DNA of 7,818 nt. Source: an uncultured Desulfovibrionaceae bacterium (GTDB lineage: Bacteria; Desulfobacterota; Desulfovibrionia; Desulfovibrionales; Desulfovibrionaceae). Each line of letters starts with the position of its first letter. Within the stretch, counting starts at the first letter, position 1. Under the pieces are notes generated by a model that saw only the letters and a program-made list of their open reading frames with translations, did no database searches and had not been told where the DNA came from. This document shows, in pieces, positions 1 through 6,286 of the stretch. The stretch lies in contig CAMQUX010000061.1 of the NCBI GenBank assembly GCA_947037905.1, positions 1 through 7,818 of the forward strand, in the 5' to 3' direction. Made by a program: the position numbers and the translations under genes.

Positions 1-909
1 GATAAAGCAAGAGAAAACTCGTTTGATAAAAAGCGAGAAAGTCCGTTTGATAAAAGCGAACAGAGAGCATATCAAATAGATGATACAACCAGTAGAGATA
101 CAGGACATAGTGGGCGAAAATCGGGTGATAATACAAAAGCTGATTTTGTAAGAGATAATGCAAGAAATGAGCGTAAATCATATAATAATGATACTAAAAA
201 ACGAGAGAGTCCGTTTGATAAAGCAAGAGAAAACTCGTTTGATAAAAAGCGAGAGAGTCCGTTTGATAAAGCAAGAGAAAACTCGTTTGATAAAAAGCGA
301 GAAAGTCCGTTTGATAAAAATCGAGAGGGTTCCTTTGATAAACGTGAGCAGAAAACATATAAGCGAGATGATTCAGCTAAAGGTGCAGGACATAGTGGGC
401 GGAAGACATATGGTAAAGATAATAGAGCAAGAGAAAACGCATTTGATAAAACCCTAGAAAGCCCATTTGCAAGGCGTGAGAAGAAAACATATAAACGAGA
501 TGATTCAGCACGAGATACAGGACGAAATGAGCGCAAATCAGGTGCTCATACAAAAGCTAGTTTTCCAAAAGATGGTATAAGAAATGAGCGCAAATCATAC
601 ACTAGTGATAGTAAAAACCGAGCTAGCTCATTTGATAAAAAGCAAGAGAGTTCATTTGATAAAACAAGGGAAAACTCGTTCGATAAAAAGCGAGAAAGTC
701 CGTTTGCAAGAAATGAGCATAAAAAGGATACTAAGACCCGAGAAAACGCATCCACCAGCCGTGAGCAAAAAACATCTAAACGAGATGCTGCGACTAGAGC
801 TACAGGAAAAAGTTGGCGGAAATCAAACGATAATACAAAAGGTAGTTTTCTAAGAGACTCAGCAAAAAATGAGCGAAAAAAAGAGAGCGATAAAGAGCGT
901 AAAAAATAA
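1..909 (+). CDS. 3' end of a gene for a highly basic, repeat-built low-complexity protein (5' end outside window)
   Basis: Frame 1 is open from the first base to a TAA at 907-909, giving 302 residues, and contains no ATG, GTG or TTG start, so the gene begins upstream. The peptide is dominated by K, R, D, E, S and N, has no Cys or Met and a single Trp, and should be disordered. It is built from two modules. The short one is 8 residues (RESPFDKA / RENSFDKK type). The long one is about 48-49 residues, beginning (R/S)EQKTYKRDD and containing GHSGRKSGDNTK and RNERKSY. Every repeat boundary falls in this frame, which is the main reason to prefer it over the other open frames on both strands. No catalytic domain is visible, so the family cannot be named. 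Basic disordered tails of this kind are known on RNA-binding proteins such as pseudouridine synthases and DEAD-box helicases, but that is analogy only. It is separated from glnS by about 240 bases. Confidence 0.75.
   Translation, partial: DKARENSFDKKRESPFDKSEQRAYQIDDTTSRDTGHSGRKSGDNTKADFVRDNARNERKSYNNDTKKRESPFDKARENSFDKKRESPFDKARENSFDKKRESPFDKNREGSFDKREQKTYKRDDSAKGAGHSGRKTYGKDNRARENAFDKTLESPFARREKKTYKRDDSARDTGRNERKSGAHTKASFPKDGIRNERKSYTSDSKNRASSFDKKQESSFDKTRENSFDKKRESPFARNEHKKDTKTRENASTSREQKTSKRDAATRATGKSWRKSNDNTKGSFLRDSAKNERKKESDKERKK
55..906 (+). repeat. Higher-order repeat: four ~145-base long modules interleaved with the 24-base arrays
   Basis: The long module occurs at 55-201 (49 codons), in shortened form at 343-429, at 475-618 (48 codons) and at 760-906 (49 codons). 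Shared landmarks in order are (R/S)EQKTYKRDD, a GHSGRK or GRNERK segment, DNTK(A/G)(D/S)F, and RNERKSY. These copies have diverged much more than the 24-base units, so they are older. Each is followed by a block of 8-residue units, giving a long-module/short-array super-repeat. The super-repeat resumes after the stop codon at 907. Confidence 0.8.
202..345 (+). repeat. Tandem array of six 24-base units (8-residue RExSFDKx repeat)
   Basis: Six consecutive 24-base units encode alternating RESPFDKA and RENSFDKK, ending RESPFDKN and REGSFDKR. Bases 202-249 and 250-297 are identical 48-base pairs of units. Further units lie at 10-57 (two, after a partial one at 1-9), 430-474 (two, the second one codon short) and 619-714 (four). 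Bases 1-55 recur exactly at 265-319. The near-identity, including silent positions, points to recent duplication or gene conversion. Because the unit is a multiple of three, changes in copy number would keep the frame. Confidence 0.9.
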
Positions 910-1020
910 GAGAGTCTGTTTAATAAAAAATGGAAAACCCCGTTTGATAAAAAGTGAGGGAAGCCCGTTTATAGAAGTGAACAGAAAAATAATGGAAAAA
1001 ATACAAGGAAAAATACTAAG
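910..1020 (+). pseudogene. Decayed continuation of the repeat protein beyond its stop codon
   Basis: The TAA at 907 sits exactly where a 24-base unit should begin with CGA. The bases after it continue as recognisable units: 907-930 resembles the RESPFDKA unit, 931-954 the RENSFDKK unit (ending in an unchanged CCGTTTGATAAAAAG-type core), and 955-978 another RESPFDK unit whose first codon is TGA instead of CGA. At 979 GAACAGAAA matches the start of the next long module, still in frame 1. The 955-978 copy has compensating one-base indels. Further in-frame text runs to a TGA at 1021. This looks like a former coding tail cut off by nonsense changes at CGA codons and now drifting. Confidence 0.7.
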
Positions 1021-1082
1021 TGAAATAGTGTATGTTATTAAATAGATATGCTTTTAAAGAAAAAATAGAGCAGTTTCTTGAT

Positions 1083-1109
1083 TTGACACAAGGGCGATTA
1101 TTTTATAGT
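1083..1109 (+). promoter_or_regulatory. Candidate sigma-70-type promoter for glnS
   Basis: A perfect TTGACA lies at 1083-1088 and TATAGT at 1104-1109. The spacer is 15 bases, shorter than the ideal 17. A second -10-like TATGAT at 1111-1116 is too far from this -35. Transcription from here would leave a leader of roughly 35 bases before the glnS start. This is the best promoter-like match in the 240 bases between the repeat gene and glnS. Confidence 0.4.
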
Positions 1110-1150
1110 GTATGATGTTGATTTGAGAGCAGAAAGAAAAAGGGAAAAAT

Positions 1151-2896
1151 ATGAGTTCTTTAGAAACAAATTCTAGTGAGAAAACTGAAAATACTAATGG
1201 AAATACTATAGAAAAAGACGAAAAAAAAGTAGGGCGAGATTTTATTCGTACTATTATTGATGAAGATATAGCAAGCGGTAAGCATAAAAAAATCACTACT
1301 CGTTTCCCACCAGAACCAAATGGATATCTGCATTTAGGGCATGCTAAGTCAATATTTTTAAACTTTGGTATCGCAAATGAATATAATGGCACTTGCCATC
1401 TTCGCTTTGATGATACTAATCCTGAAAAAGAAAGCCTCGAATATGTAGAATCCATAAAAAGAGATGTGCAATGGCTCGGTTTAGATTGGGGCGAGAATCT
1501 CTTTTACGCATCAGATTATTTTGAAAAACTCTATAATTTTGCTCTTGAACTTATCGGTAACGGAAAAGCATATATAGACAGCTCAAGTGCTGAAGAAATC
1601 CGTAAAATGCGTGGAACACTCACAGAAAAAGGAGTTGATAGTCCTTACCGAACCCGAACTGTAGAAGAAAATTTAGCGCTCTTTGAGCAAATGAAAAATG
1701 GCGAATTTGCAGACGGAGAGCATGTACTACGTGCAAAAATCGATATGTCTCATGCAAACGTAATACTACGTGACCCGACTCTTTACCGTATACGTCATCA
1801 GCATCATCACAGAGCAGGCGATGCTTGGTGTATTTATCCTATGTATGATTTTACGCACTGTATTTCTGACTCAATCGAACACATCACACACTCCCTATGC
1901 ACTTTAGAATTTGAAAATAATAGAGCACTCTACGACTGGGTGCTTGATAATATTTCCGCACCATCACGTCCTCATCAATACGAATTTGCACGCCTAAATG
2001 TTACTTATGTATTAACAAGCAAAAGAAAACTTTTAGAACTTGTTGAAAATGGTTACGTAACAGGCTGGGATGATCCACGCATGCCAACAATAAGTGGTAT
2101 TGCTCGCAGAGGATTTACTAAAGAATCAATTAGAGAATTTTGTAGCCGAGTAGGGCTTGCACGTAGTGAAAGCCTTGTTGATTACGCTATGCTTGAATTT
2201 TGCCTACGTCTACACTTAAACGATACAGCACCACGCATGATGGCTGTTATGAATCCTTTAAAAGTAGTTATTGATAACTTCTCGGAAGCTGATTGTGAAG
2301 AGTCTGAGTTCCCGTATCATCCAGAAGTGGAAGAGATGGGCAAGCGAGTTGTGCCGTTTAGTCGAGAAATTTATATAGACCGTGATGATTTTATGGAAGA
2401 TGCTCCAAAGAAGTATTTCCGCCTGTCACCAGGTAAGGAAGTTCGTCTTCGGTATGCGTATTATATAACGTGTAATGAGGTTATTAAAGACAAGCAAGGT
2501 GAAATAATTGAGCTACGTTGTACCTACGATCCAAAAACACGTGGTGGTTGGTCTGAAGACGGGCGTAAAGTAAAAGGAACTCTTCACTGGGTATCTATTG
2601 CGCATGCGATAAAAGCAGAGGTTCGTTTGTATGATCATTTATTTACTCGTCCAGAGCCAGCAAAATTAGGTGCAGGCGAAAGCTTAAAAGATATTTTAAA
2701 TCCAGAGTCCTTAAAAGTAGTTGATGCGTGGATAGAGCCAGATTTAGCAAACTTCCCAGTTACTAAAAACGTGCAGTTTGAAAGACAAGGATATTTTGTG
2801 GTGGATAAAGAAAGCACAGCAGAAAAACGAGTTTTTAATAGAACGACAACACTAAAAGATACTTGGGCAAAACTGCAGAAAAAAGAAGCAGAATAA
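1151..2896 (+). CDS. glnS: Glutaminyl-tRNA synthetase (GlnRS), class I
   Basis: This cytoplasmic enzyme attaches glutamine to tRNA-Gln using ATP. The 581-residue product is close to the E. coli enzyme along its whole length. The class I signature PPEPNGYLHLGH is at residues 53-64, followed by LRFDDTNP near 84-91. WCIYPMYDFTHCISD (227-240 region) and THSLCTLEF are typical of the GlnRS catalytic core. The second class I motif reads LTSKRK around 288-293, where E. coli has VMSKRK. GWDDPRMPTISG follows at 305-316. The C-terminal half (from about 345) is the anticodon-binding beta-barrel region, ending with the conserved STAEK.VFNRT..L.DTWAK pattern. The ATG at 1151 has AGGG six bases upstream. 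Relative to E. coli the N-terminus carries roughly 20 extra residues rich in S, T, E, N and K. Having GlnRS implies direct charging of tRNA-Gln rather than sole reliance on the amidotransferase route. Identification is secure. Confidence 0.97.
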   Translation: MSSLETNSSEKTENTNGNTIEKDEKKVGRDFIRTIIDEDIASGKHKKITTRFPPEPNGYLHLGHAKSIFLNFGIANEYNGTCHLRFDDTNPEKESLEYVESIKRDVQWLGLDWGENLFYASDYFEKLYNFALELIGNGKAYIDSSSAEEIRKMRGTLTEKGVDSPYRTRTVEENLALFEQMKNGEFADGEHVLRAKIDMSHANVILRDPTLYRIRHQHHHRAGDAWCIYPMYDFTHCISDSIEHITHSLCTLEFENNRALYDWVLDNISAPSRPHQYEFARLNVTYVLTSKRKLLELVENGYVTGWDDPRMPTISGIARRGFTKESIREFCSRVGLARSESLVDYAMLEFCLRLHLNDTAPRMMAVMNPLKVVIDNFSEADCEESEFPYHPEVEEMGKRVVPFSREIYIDRDDFMEDAPKKYFRLSPGKEVRLRYAYYITCNEVIKDKQGEIIELRCTYDPKTRGGWSEDGRKVKGTLHWVSIAHAIKAEVRLYDHLFTRPEPAKLGAGESLKDILNPESLKVVDAWIEPDLANFPVTKNVQFERQGYFVVDKESTAEKRVFNRTTTLKDTWAKLQKKEAE

Positions 2897-2942
2897 AGAC
2901 TATTTGCGCAGATATATTTTAATATATTTTGTGTAGTTCTTT
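2895..2942 (+). terminator. Possible weak terminator after glnS
   Basis: Immediately after the glnS stop an imperfect stem-loop can be drawn: ATATAT-TTTA-ATATAT at the tip, CGCA pairing with TGTG below it, and AAAGACTA pairing with TAGTTCTTT at the base, with small bulges. Only T's and A's follow (TTTTATGATATTTTT). The stem is AT-rich and bulged, so this is tentative. Confidence 0.3.
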
Positions 2943-2982
2943 TATGATATTTTTCATGAGCGTTCGATTGTTATTCTGATGA

Positions 2983-3075
2983 ATACAAAGAGCTTTTCAA
3001 GCAAGAGCAGATGAAGCTGCTAGAGTTGATATGGCAGATAAAGTAGATAAAGTTAATAGAGTAGTTAATGAGTAA
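2983..3075 (+). other. Short open stretch ending on the rimI start; possible remnant or leader peptide
   Basis: Frame 1 is open from 2983 (after two adjacent TGA codons) to a TAA at 3073-3075, whose bases overlap the rimI start as ATGAGTAA. The 30 codons read in part RADEAARVDMADKVDKV, with codon choices like the neighbouring genes. An internal ATG at 3031 would give a 14-residue peptide (MADKVDKVNRVVNE). No ribosome binding site is obvious for it. It could be the decayed 3' end of a gene once coupled to rimI, a leader peptide, or chance. A second frame over the same bases (ending TAG near 3042) also looks coding-like, which weakens the case. Confidence 0.25.
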
Positions 3076-3523
3076 AAAAATAATAGAGATAATCTCATTA
3101 AATGAAAATGATGCAGAGAAATTATCAGAGCTTGAAGCGTCTTTTTTCTCTTCATTTTGGACAGCAGATCAATTTGCAAGAGGATTAAAGAAAAAAGCAT
3201 TATATGCTTTTGGTATCAAAGATTTAGAAGAAATTATAGCATATATTGCTTTCTCATATATAGACGGTACAGTAGAGATTTTTAATATTGCAACAAAGAG
3301 TATGCACCGAAATATAGGCATGGGAAAGAATCTTTTATTATGCGTACAAAATTTTGTGAAAGAAAATAAAGGGCAGAAGATTCTTTTAGATGTACGAGAG
3401 ACAAACTATACAGCTCAAAGACTTTATGAGCGAGTGGGTTTTGTTCAAATAGGGAAACGTAAAAAATATTATTCAGATACTGGTGAAGATGCTTTGATAT
3501 ATGATTGGAATGTTATTTCTTAA
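3068..3523 (+). CDS. rimI: RimI-type GNAT N-acetyltransferase (protein N-terminal acetylation)
   Basis: The product is a 151-residue GNAT-fold enzyme matching RimI, which transfers acetyl from acetyl-CoA to the alpha-amino group of ribosomal protein S18 and some other proteins. Family landmarks in order are FFSSFWTADQF (26-36, equivalent to the FPWS region), IFNIA (71-75), the acetyl-CoA pyrophosphate loop HRNIGMG (80-86, R-x-x-G-x-G), LDVRETN (107-113), LYERVGF (119-125) and KKYY (132-135). The proton-donating Tyr of E. coli RimI (Y115) corresponds to Y120 here. The residue matching catalytic E103 is Asp (D108). The start has no clear Shine-Dalgarno but overlaps the stop of a short upstream open stretch, so coupling is possible. 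The length matches the family. Alternative: a closely related GNAT with another peptide substrate. Confidence 0.85.
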   Translation: MSKKIIEIISLNENDAEKLSELEASFFSSFWTADQFARGLKKKALYAFGIKDLEEIIAYIAFSYIDGTVEIFNIATKSMHRNIGMGKNLLLCVQNFVKENKGQKILLDVRETNYTAQRLYERVGFVQIGKRKKYYSDTGEDALIYDWNVIS

Positions 3524-3543
3524 GATGCTGATAAAATAAAATA

Positions 3544-3572
3544 TTTTAATGGATTTGAGTAAATACTATAAT
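3544..3572 (+). promoter_or_regulatory. Candidate promoter for the pgk-tpiA-secG cluster
   Basis: A perfect -10 box TATAAT lies at 3567-3572 in the 81-base gap between rimI and pgk, with a poor -35 (TTTTAA, 3544-3549) at 17 bases. Initiation near 3579 would give a leader of about 26 bases that includes the pgk ribosome binding site. The -10 is also the left arm of an 18-base inverted repeat, TATAATT-GTTT-AATTATA (3567-3584), which might be an operator or simply AT-rich coincidence. Confidence 0.4.
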
Positions 3573-3589
3573 TGTTTAATTATACTAGC

Positions 3590-3595
3590 AAGGAG
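3590..3595 (+). promoter_or_regulatory. Ribosome binding site deciding the pgk start
   Basis: AAGGAG lies nine bases before the ATG at 3605. An in-frame TTG at 3572 would add 11 residues but overlaps the -10 element and has no such site. The protein from 3605 begins MKTLKDTDIAGKTLLIRVDYN, where the family usually begins. Confidence 0.8.
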
Positions 3596-3604
3596 CAAAG
3601 GATT

Positions 3605-4807
3605 ATGAAGACGTTAAAAGATACGGATATTGCTGGAAAAACCTTATTGATTCGAGTGGACTATAATGTTCCTTTAGATAAAGGAAAAGTAATTGATGAT
3701 ACACGTATTCGTTTAAGTTTGCCAACAATTGAATATGCTTTAGAGCAGGGTTGTAAAATTATTCTTTGTAGCCATGCCGGAAAGCCAAAAACAGTAGATA
3801 GTATGTTGTCATTATTACCAATAGCAAGGCATTTAGAAAATCTAATAAATAAGCCAGTAGAATTTTTACCAAGTCTTGATGATGCTGAAATTAAAAATGC
3901 GATTCTAGGTTTAGACGCAGGGCAAATTTTGTTTTTAGAAAATTTACGCTTTTATCCAGCAGAAACAAGTAGTGATGAAACAGAGCGTCGAAATTTTGCA
4001 AAAAAACTTGTGGCAGATGTTGATGTATTTGTAAACGATGCTTTTGGCGTGAGCCATCGTAGTAACGCATCAGTTGTTGAGGCGCTCGAAGAAGCAAAAG
4101 TTGCCTGCATGGGTTTTTTAATGAAAAGTGAAATAATGTATTTGGGAAGAATGTTAAAAAATGCAGTGGAGCATCCATATGTACTTATTTCAGGTGGCGT
4201 GAAAGTATCTTCAAAACTAGGAATACTCGAGAGTATGCTTGGAGTTATTGACGATTGTATCATAGGTGGTGCAATGGCGAATACTTTCCTAAAAGCACAA
4301 GGTTACGATATAGGCGATTCTTTAGTAGAGAATGATTTAATAGATATCGCAGCAAATATTATAGCAACAGGTAAGGCGAAAGGCACAAACGTTCATTTGC
4401 CTATAGACTGTGTTGTTGCAACGAGTTTTGATTCGCAAGAGCCGCCAATAGTGTACGATGTAGCAGATCTTCCAAGTAAGGGGATGATTTTAGATATAGG
4501 TCCAAAAACACAAGAGCTTTTTGCAGATGTTATAACAAGAGCAAAAACAATAGTTTGGAACGGTCCCATGGGGCTTTTTGAGCGCTCAGAATACGTGAGT
4601 GGTTCGCTAGCTGTTTGTAACGCAGTAGCGGCAAATCAAGATGCGTTAAGTATAGTAGGTGGTGGCGATACTGATGCGGTTGTTGATATTGGTCATGCAA
4701 TAGATAAAATGAGCTTCATCTCAACAGGTGGTGGTGCTTTCTTAGCTTTTTTAGAGGGTAAGAATTTACCAGCATTTGATGCCTTTAGAAAAAGAGATAT
4801 ACTATGA
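3605..4807 (+). CDS. pgk: Phosphoglycerate kinase
   Basis: This cytosolic glycolytic enzyme interconverts 1,3-bisphosphoglycerate + ADP and 3-phosphoglycerate + ATP. The 400-residue product has the two-lobe PGK pattern. In the N-lobe, the substrate-binding basic patch includes RVDYNVP (17-23), SHAGKP (56-61), LENLRF (111-116) and NDAFGVSHR (144-152). Next come GGVKVSSK (197-204) and GGAMANTFLKAQG (221-233). The nucleotide-binding C-lobe has WNGPMGLFE (318-326), GGGDTDA (352-358) and STGGGAFL (373-380). Some signature residues differ from the usual consensus: HAGKP for HLGRP, GGVKVS for GGAKVS, and GGGDTDAVV for GGGDS.AAV. All glycine-rich and charged landmarks are kept, so activity is expected. 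The stop overlaps the tpiA start (ATGA), implying translational coupling. It is the first gene of pgk-tpiA-secG. Confidence 0.97.
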   Translation: MKTLKDTDIAGKTLLIRVDYNVPLDKGKVIDDTRIRLSLPTIEYALEQGCKIILCSHAGKPKTVDSMLSLLPIARHLENLINKPVEFLPSLDDAEIKNAILGLDAGQILFLENLRFYPAETSSDETERRNFAKKLVADVDVFVNDAFGVSHRSNASVVEALEEAKVACMGFLMKSEIMYLGRMLKNAVEHPYVLISGGVKVSSKLGILESMLGVIDDCIIGGAMANTFLKAQGYDIGDSLVENDLIDIAANIIATGKAKGTNVHLPIDCVVATSFDSQEPPIVYDVADLPSKGMILDIGPKTQELFADVITRAKTIVWNGPMGLFERSEYVSGSLAVCNAVAANQDALSIVGGGDTDAVVDIGHAIDKMSFISTGGGAFLAFLEGKNLPAFDAFRKRDIL

Positions 4808-5556
4808 AAAATTTAATAGTAGCTAATTGGAAAATGCACAAAACTCGAGCAGAAGCAAAAGATTTTGCAGAAAAGCTCAAAAAAAGTTTAGCAAATACTC
4901 CATTAACTGAGAAAGAAGTGGTAATAATACCACCATTTACAGCAATAGAAACAGTAGCGACCGTATTTGCAGATACTAAAAATATATCAGTTGGTGCGCA
5001 AAATATTTATCCTGCACAAAATGGTGCGTTCACGGGTGAAATATCAAGCGTCATGTTAGCAGATATTGGCGTAAATTTTATACTTGCTGGGCATTCAGAG
5101 CGCAGGCAGATATGTAAAGAGTCCGATGAGTTTATTAACGAGAAGGTACTTTTTGCATTAAAGGAAAAGTTCCGAGTGATTCTATGTATTGGCGAAAGCA
5201 AAGAAGAGCGAGATGCTAATAAAATATCAGAGGTTCTTTTCCGCCAGCTTGAAAAAGGATTAGTAGGAGTAGAAGAATCTGACTTACTAGCTCTTGTTCT
5301 AGCTTATGAGCCAGTTTGGGCAATAGGAACAGGGGCAGTAGCGAGTGAAAAAGAGATAAAAGAAACACATGAAATAATACGTAAAAAAATAGTAGCAATT
5401 TTTGGAGAAAAAGGGCATACTGTTCAAATTCTGTATGGTGGAAGCGTAAAGGCAGATAATTGTTCAAGTCTTTTAGCCGTAGCAAATGTGAACGGTGTAT
5501 TAGTAGGCGGAGCAAGCCTTGATGCTGATAGCTTTAGAGATATTATACTAGCATAG
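4804..5556 (+). CDS. tpiA: Triosephosphate isomerase
   Basis: This TIM-barrel enzyme interconverts dihydroxyacetone phosphate and glyceraldehyde 3-phosphate in glycolysis and gluconeogenesis. At 250 residues it has the normal length. All active-site residues are present: N8 and K10 in ANWKMHK, the electrophilic His97 in GHSERR (96-101), and the catalytic base Glu169 in AYEPVWAIGTG (167-177), which runs into the mobile loop 6. The phosphate-binding motifs YGGSV (211-215) and GVLVGGASL (231-239) are also intact. The ATG overlaps the last bases of pgk by four bases (ATGA), so ribosomes ending pgk can restart here, and no separate ribosome binding site is needed. It is followed after 36 bases by secG with no terminator between. 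Confidence 0.98.
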   Translation: MKNLIVANWKMHKTRAEAKDFAEKLKKSLANTPLTEKEVVIIPPFTAIETVATVFADTKNISVGAQNIYPAQNGAFTGEISSVMLADIGVNFILAGHSERRQICKESDEFINEKVLFALKEKFRVILCIGESKEERDANKISEVLFRQLEKGLVGVEESDLLALVLAYEPVWAIGTGAVASEKEIKETHEIIRKKIVAIFGEKGHTVQILYGGSVKADNCSSLLAVANVNGVLVGGASLDADSFRDIILA

Positions 5557-5580
5557 TTAACTATAAAATAGAATAAATAA

Positions 5581-5584
5581 GAGG
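5581..5584 (+). promoter_or_regulatory. Ribosome binding site supporting a GTG start for secG
   Basis: GAGG (within AAGAGGA) lies eight bases before the GTG at 5593. No in-frame ATG lies before the first membrane helix, so GTG is the only sensible start. Confidence 0.75.
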
Positions 5585-5592
5585 AAAAATTT

Positions 5593-6021
5593 GTGCAAAC
5601 AATCATAATAACGCTCCATATTATAATCTCAATAGCTTTAATACTCATAGTGCTTTTACAACGTGGGCAAGAAGGTATGGGCGCTGTTTTTGGTGGTGGT
5701 AGTAGCTCTATGTTCGGAAGCTCTGGTGCGGGTAAATTTCTTATTCGTGTCACATCACTATTAGCATTAGTATTTCTTTTTACTTCCTTAGGATATAATA
5801 TCTTAACAAAAGATACGAGCTCAGAAGGTAATTTATTAGAATCTGGTAAAGTAATCGAAGCGGTAGAAGAGCCAACAGTTACTTTTGAAGATGCTCCTGT
5901 AAAAACAGTTGCTCCAGTTGCAGAGCCTGCTAAGGCAGTTGCAACACCAGCTGAAACAGTTGATACAAAAGTTCAGGGAGAACCTGCACCTGTAAAGAAC
6001 GTTGAAGATACAAAAAAATAG
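5593..6021 (+). CDS. secG: Protein translocase subunit SecG
   Basis: SecG is the small accessory subunit of the SecYEG inner-membrane channel and assists SecA-driven export. The 142-residue product starts with GTG. It has the family's two helices, about residues 3-22 and 49-69. Between them is the signature loop VLLQRGQEGMGAVFGGGSSS (20-39), followed by MFGSSGAGKFLIRVT. Residues 72-142 form a long tail rich in A, P, V, E and K, with little predicted structure, of the kind found on proteobacterial SecG proteins. If orientation follows E. coli, the tail faces the periplasm. It is the last gene of the pgk-tpiA-secG cluster, 36 bases after tpiA and 20 bases before a strong hairpin terminator. Identification rests on the very distinctive loop and the topology. 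Confidence 0.93.
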   Translation: MQTIIITLHIIISIALILIVLLQRGQEGMGAVFGGGSSSMFGSSGAGKFLIRVTSLLALVFLFTSLGYNILTKDTSSEGNLLESGKVIEAVEEPTVTFEDAPVKTVAPVAEPAKAVATPAETVDTKVQGEPAPVKNVEDTKK

Positions 6022-6040
6022 AAATTAAAAAATTAGAATA

Positions 6041-6092
6041 AAGATTGAAAAAAGACAGCTATAATATAAAGCTGTCCTTTTTCAATCTTTTG
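6041..6092 (+). terminator. Intrinsic terminator of the pgk-tpiA-secG cluster
   Basis: A 20-base stem (6041-6060 with 6070-6089) has one A:C mismatch and a nine-base loop, and is capped by the GC-richer GACAGCT/AGCTGTC pairing. The 3' arm itself carries CCTTTTTC and ends in CTTTT. The lower stem is A-rich on the left and T-rich on the right, so it could act in both directions, but no minus-strand gene needs it here. Confidence 0.85.
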
Positions 6093-6217
6093 TATGAATC
6101 GATAATATAGTATTAAAAATTGTATATGCGTGTTAAAACTTGTATTTTAGCAGAATTTAATGAATGATAAATTTAGTTTAATTGAACACTATTAAATAAT
6201 TTTTTTATTTATAAATT

Positions 6218-6253
6218 ATTAAATACATTAAATACATTAAACATATTAAATAG
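6218..6253 (+). repeat. Four tandem 9-base repeats in the leader of the dehydrogenase gene
   Basis: The units are ATTAAATAC, ATTAAATAC, ATTAAACAT and ATTAAATAG, ending 33 bases before the start codon at 6287. They lie in a 195-base very AT-rich leader (6093-6286) with no gene. A poor promoter-like pair (TTGAAC at 6182 and TATTTA at 6206) sits just upstream, so the repeats would fall in or near the 5' leader. They could be repressor half-sites, a slippage-prone spacer, or drift. Confidence 0.6.
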
Positions 6254-6286
6254 AACTAAATAAAATGAAATATATAGGAGACAATC

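Noticed and set aside
72..536. Long minus-strand open frame over the repeat region (and similar ones at 546-755 and on the plus strand at 158-457 and 584-853)
   Set aside because: These are shadows of the 24-base repeat: a unit divisible by three that lacks stops in another frame keeps that frame open. Frame 1 plus is open without break from base 1 and carries all module boundaries.
1..909. CRISPR array
   Set aside because: The repeats are in-frame coding units, directly abutting, with no unique spacers of constant length.
3572..3604. Upstream TTG start for pgk, adding 11 residues
   Set aside because: It overlaps the -10 element, has no ribosome binding site, and the extension is not part of the PGK family. 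The ATG at 3605 has AAGGAG at good spacing.
5216..5515. Minus-strand open frames inside tpiA, pgk, glnS and the SDR gene
   Set aside because: They lie wholly within confidently identified genes, have Leu/Ser/Phe-rich shadow composition, and show no family motifs.
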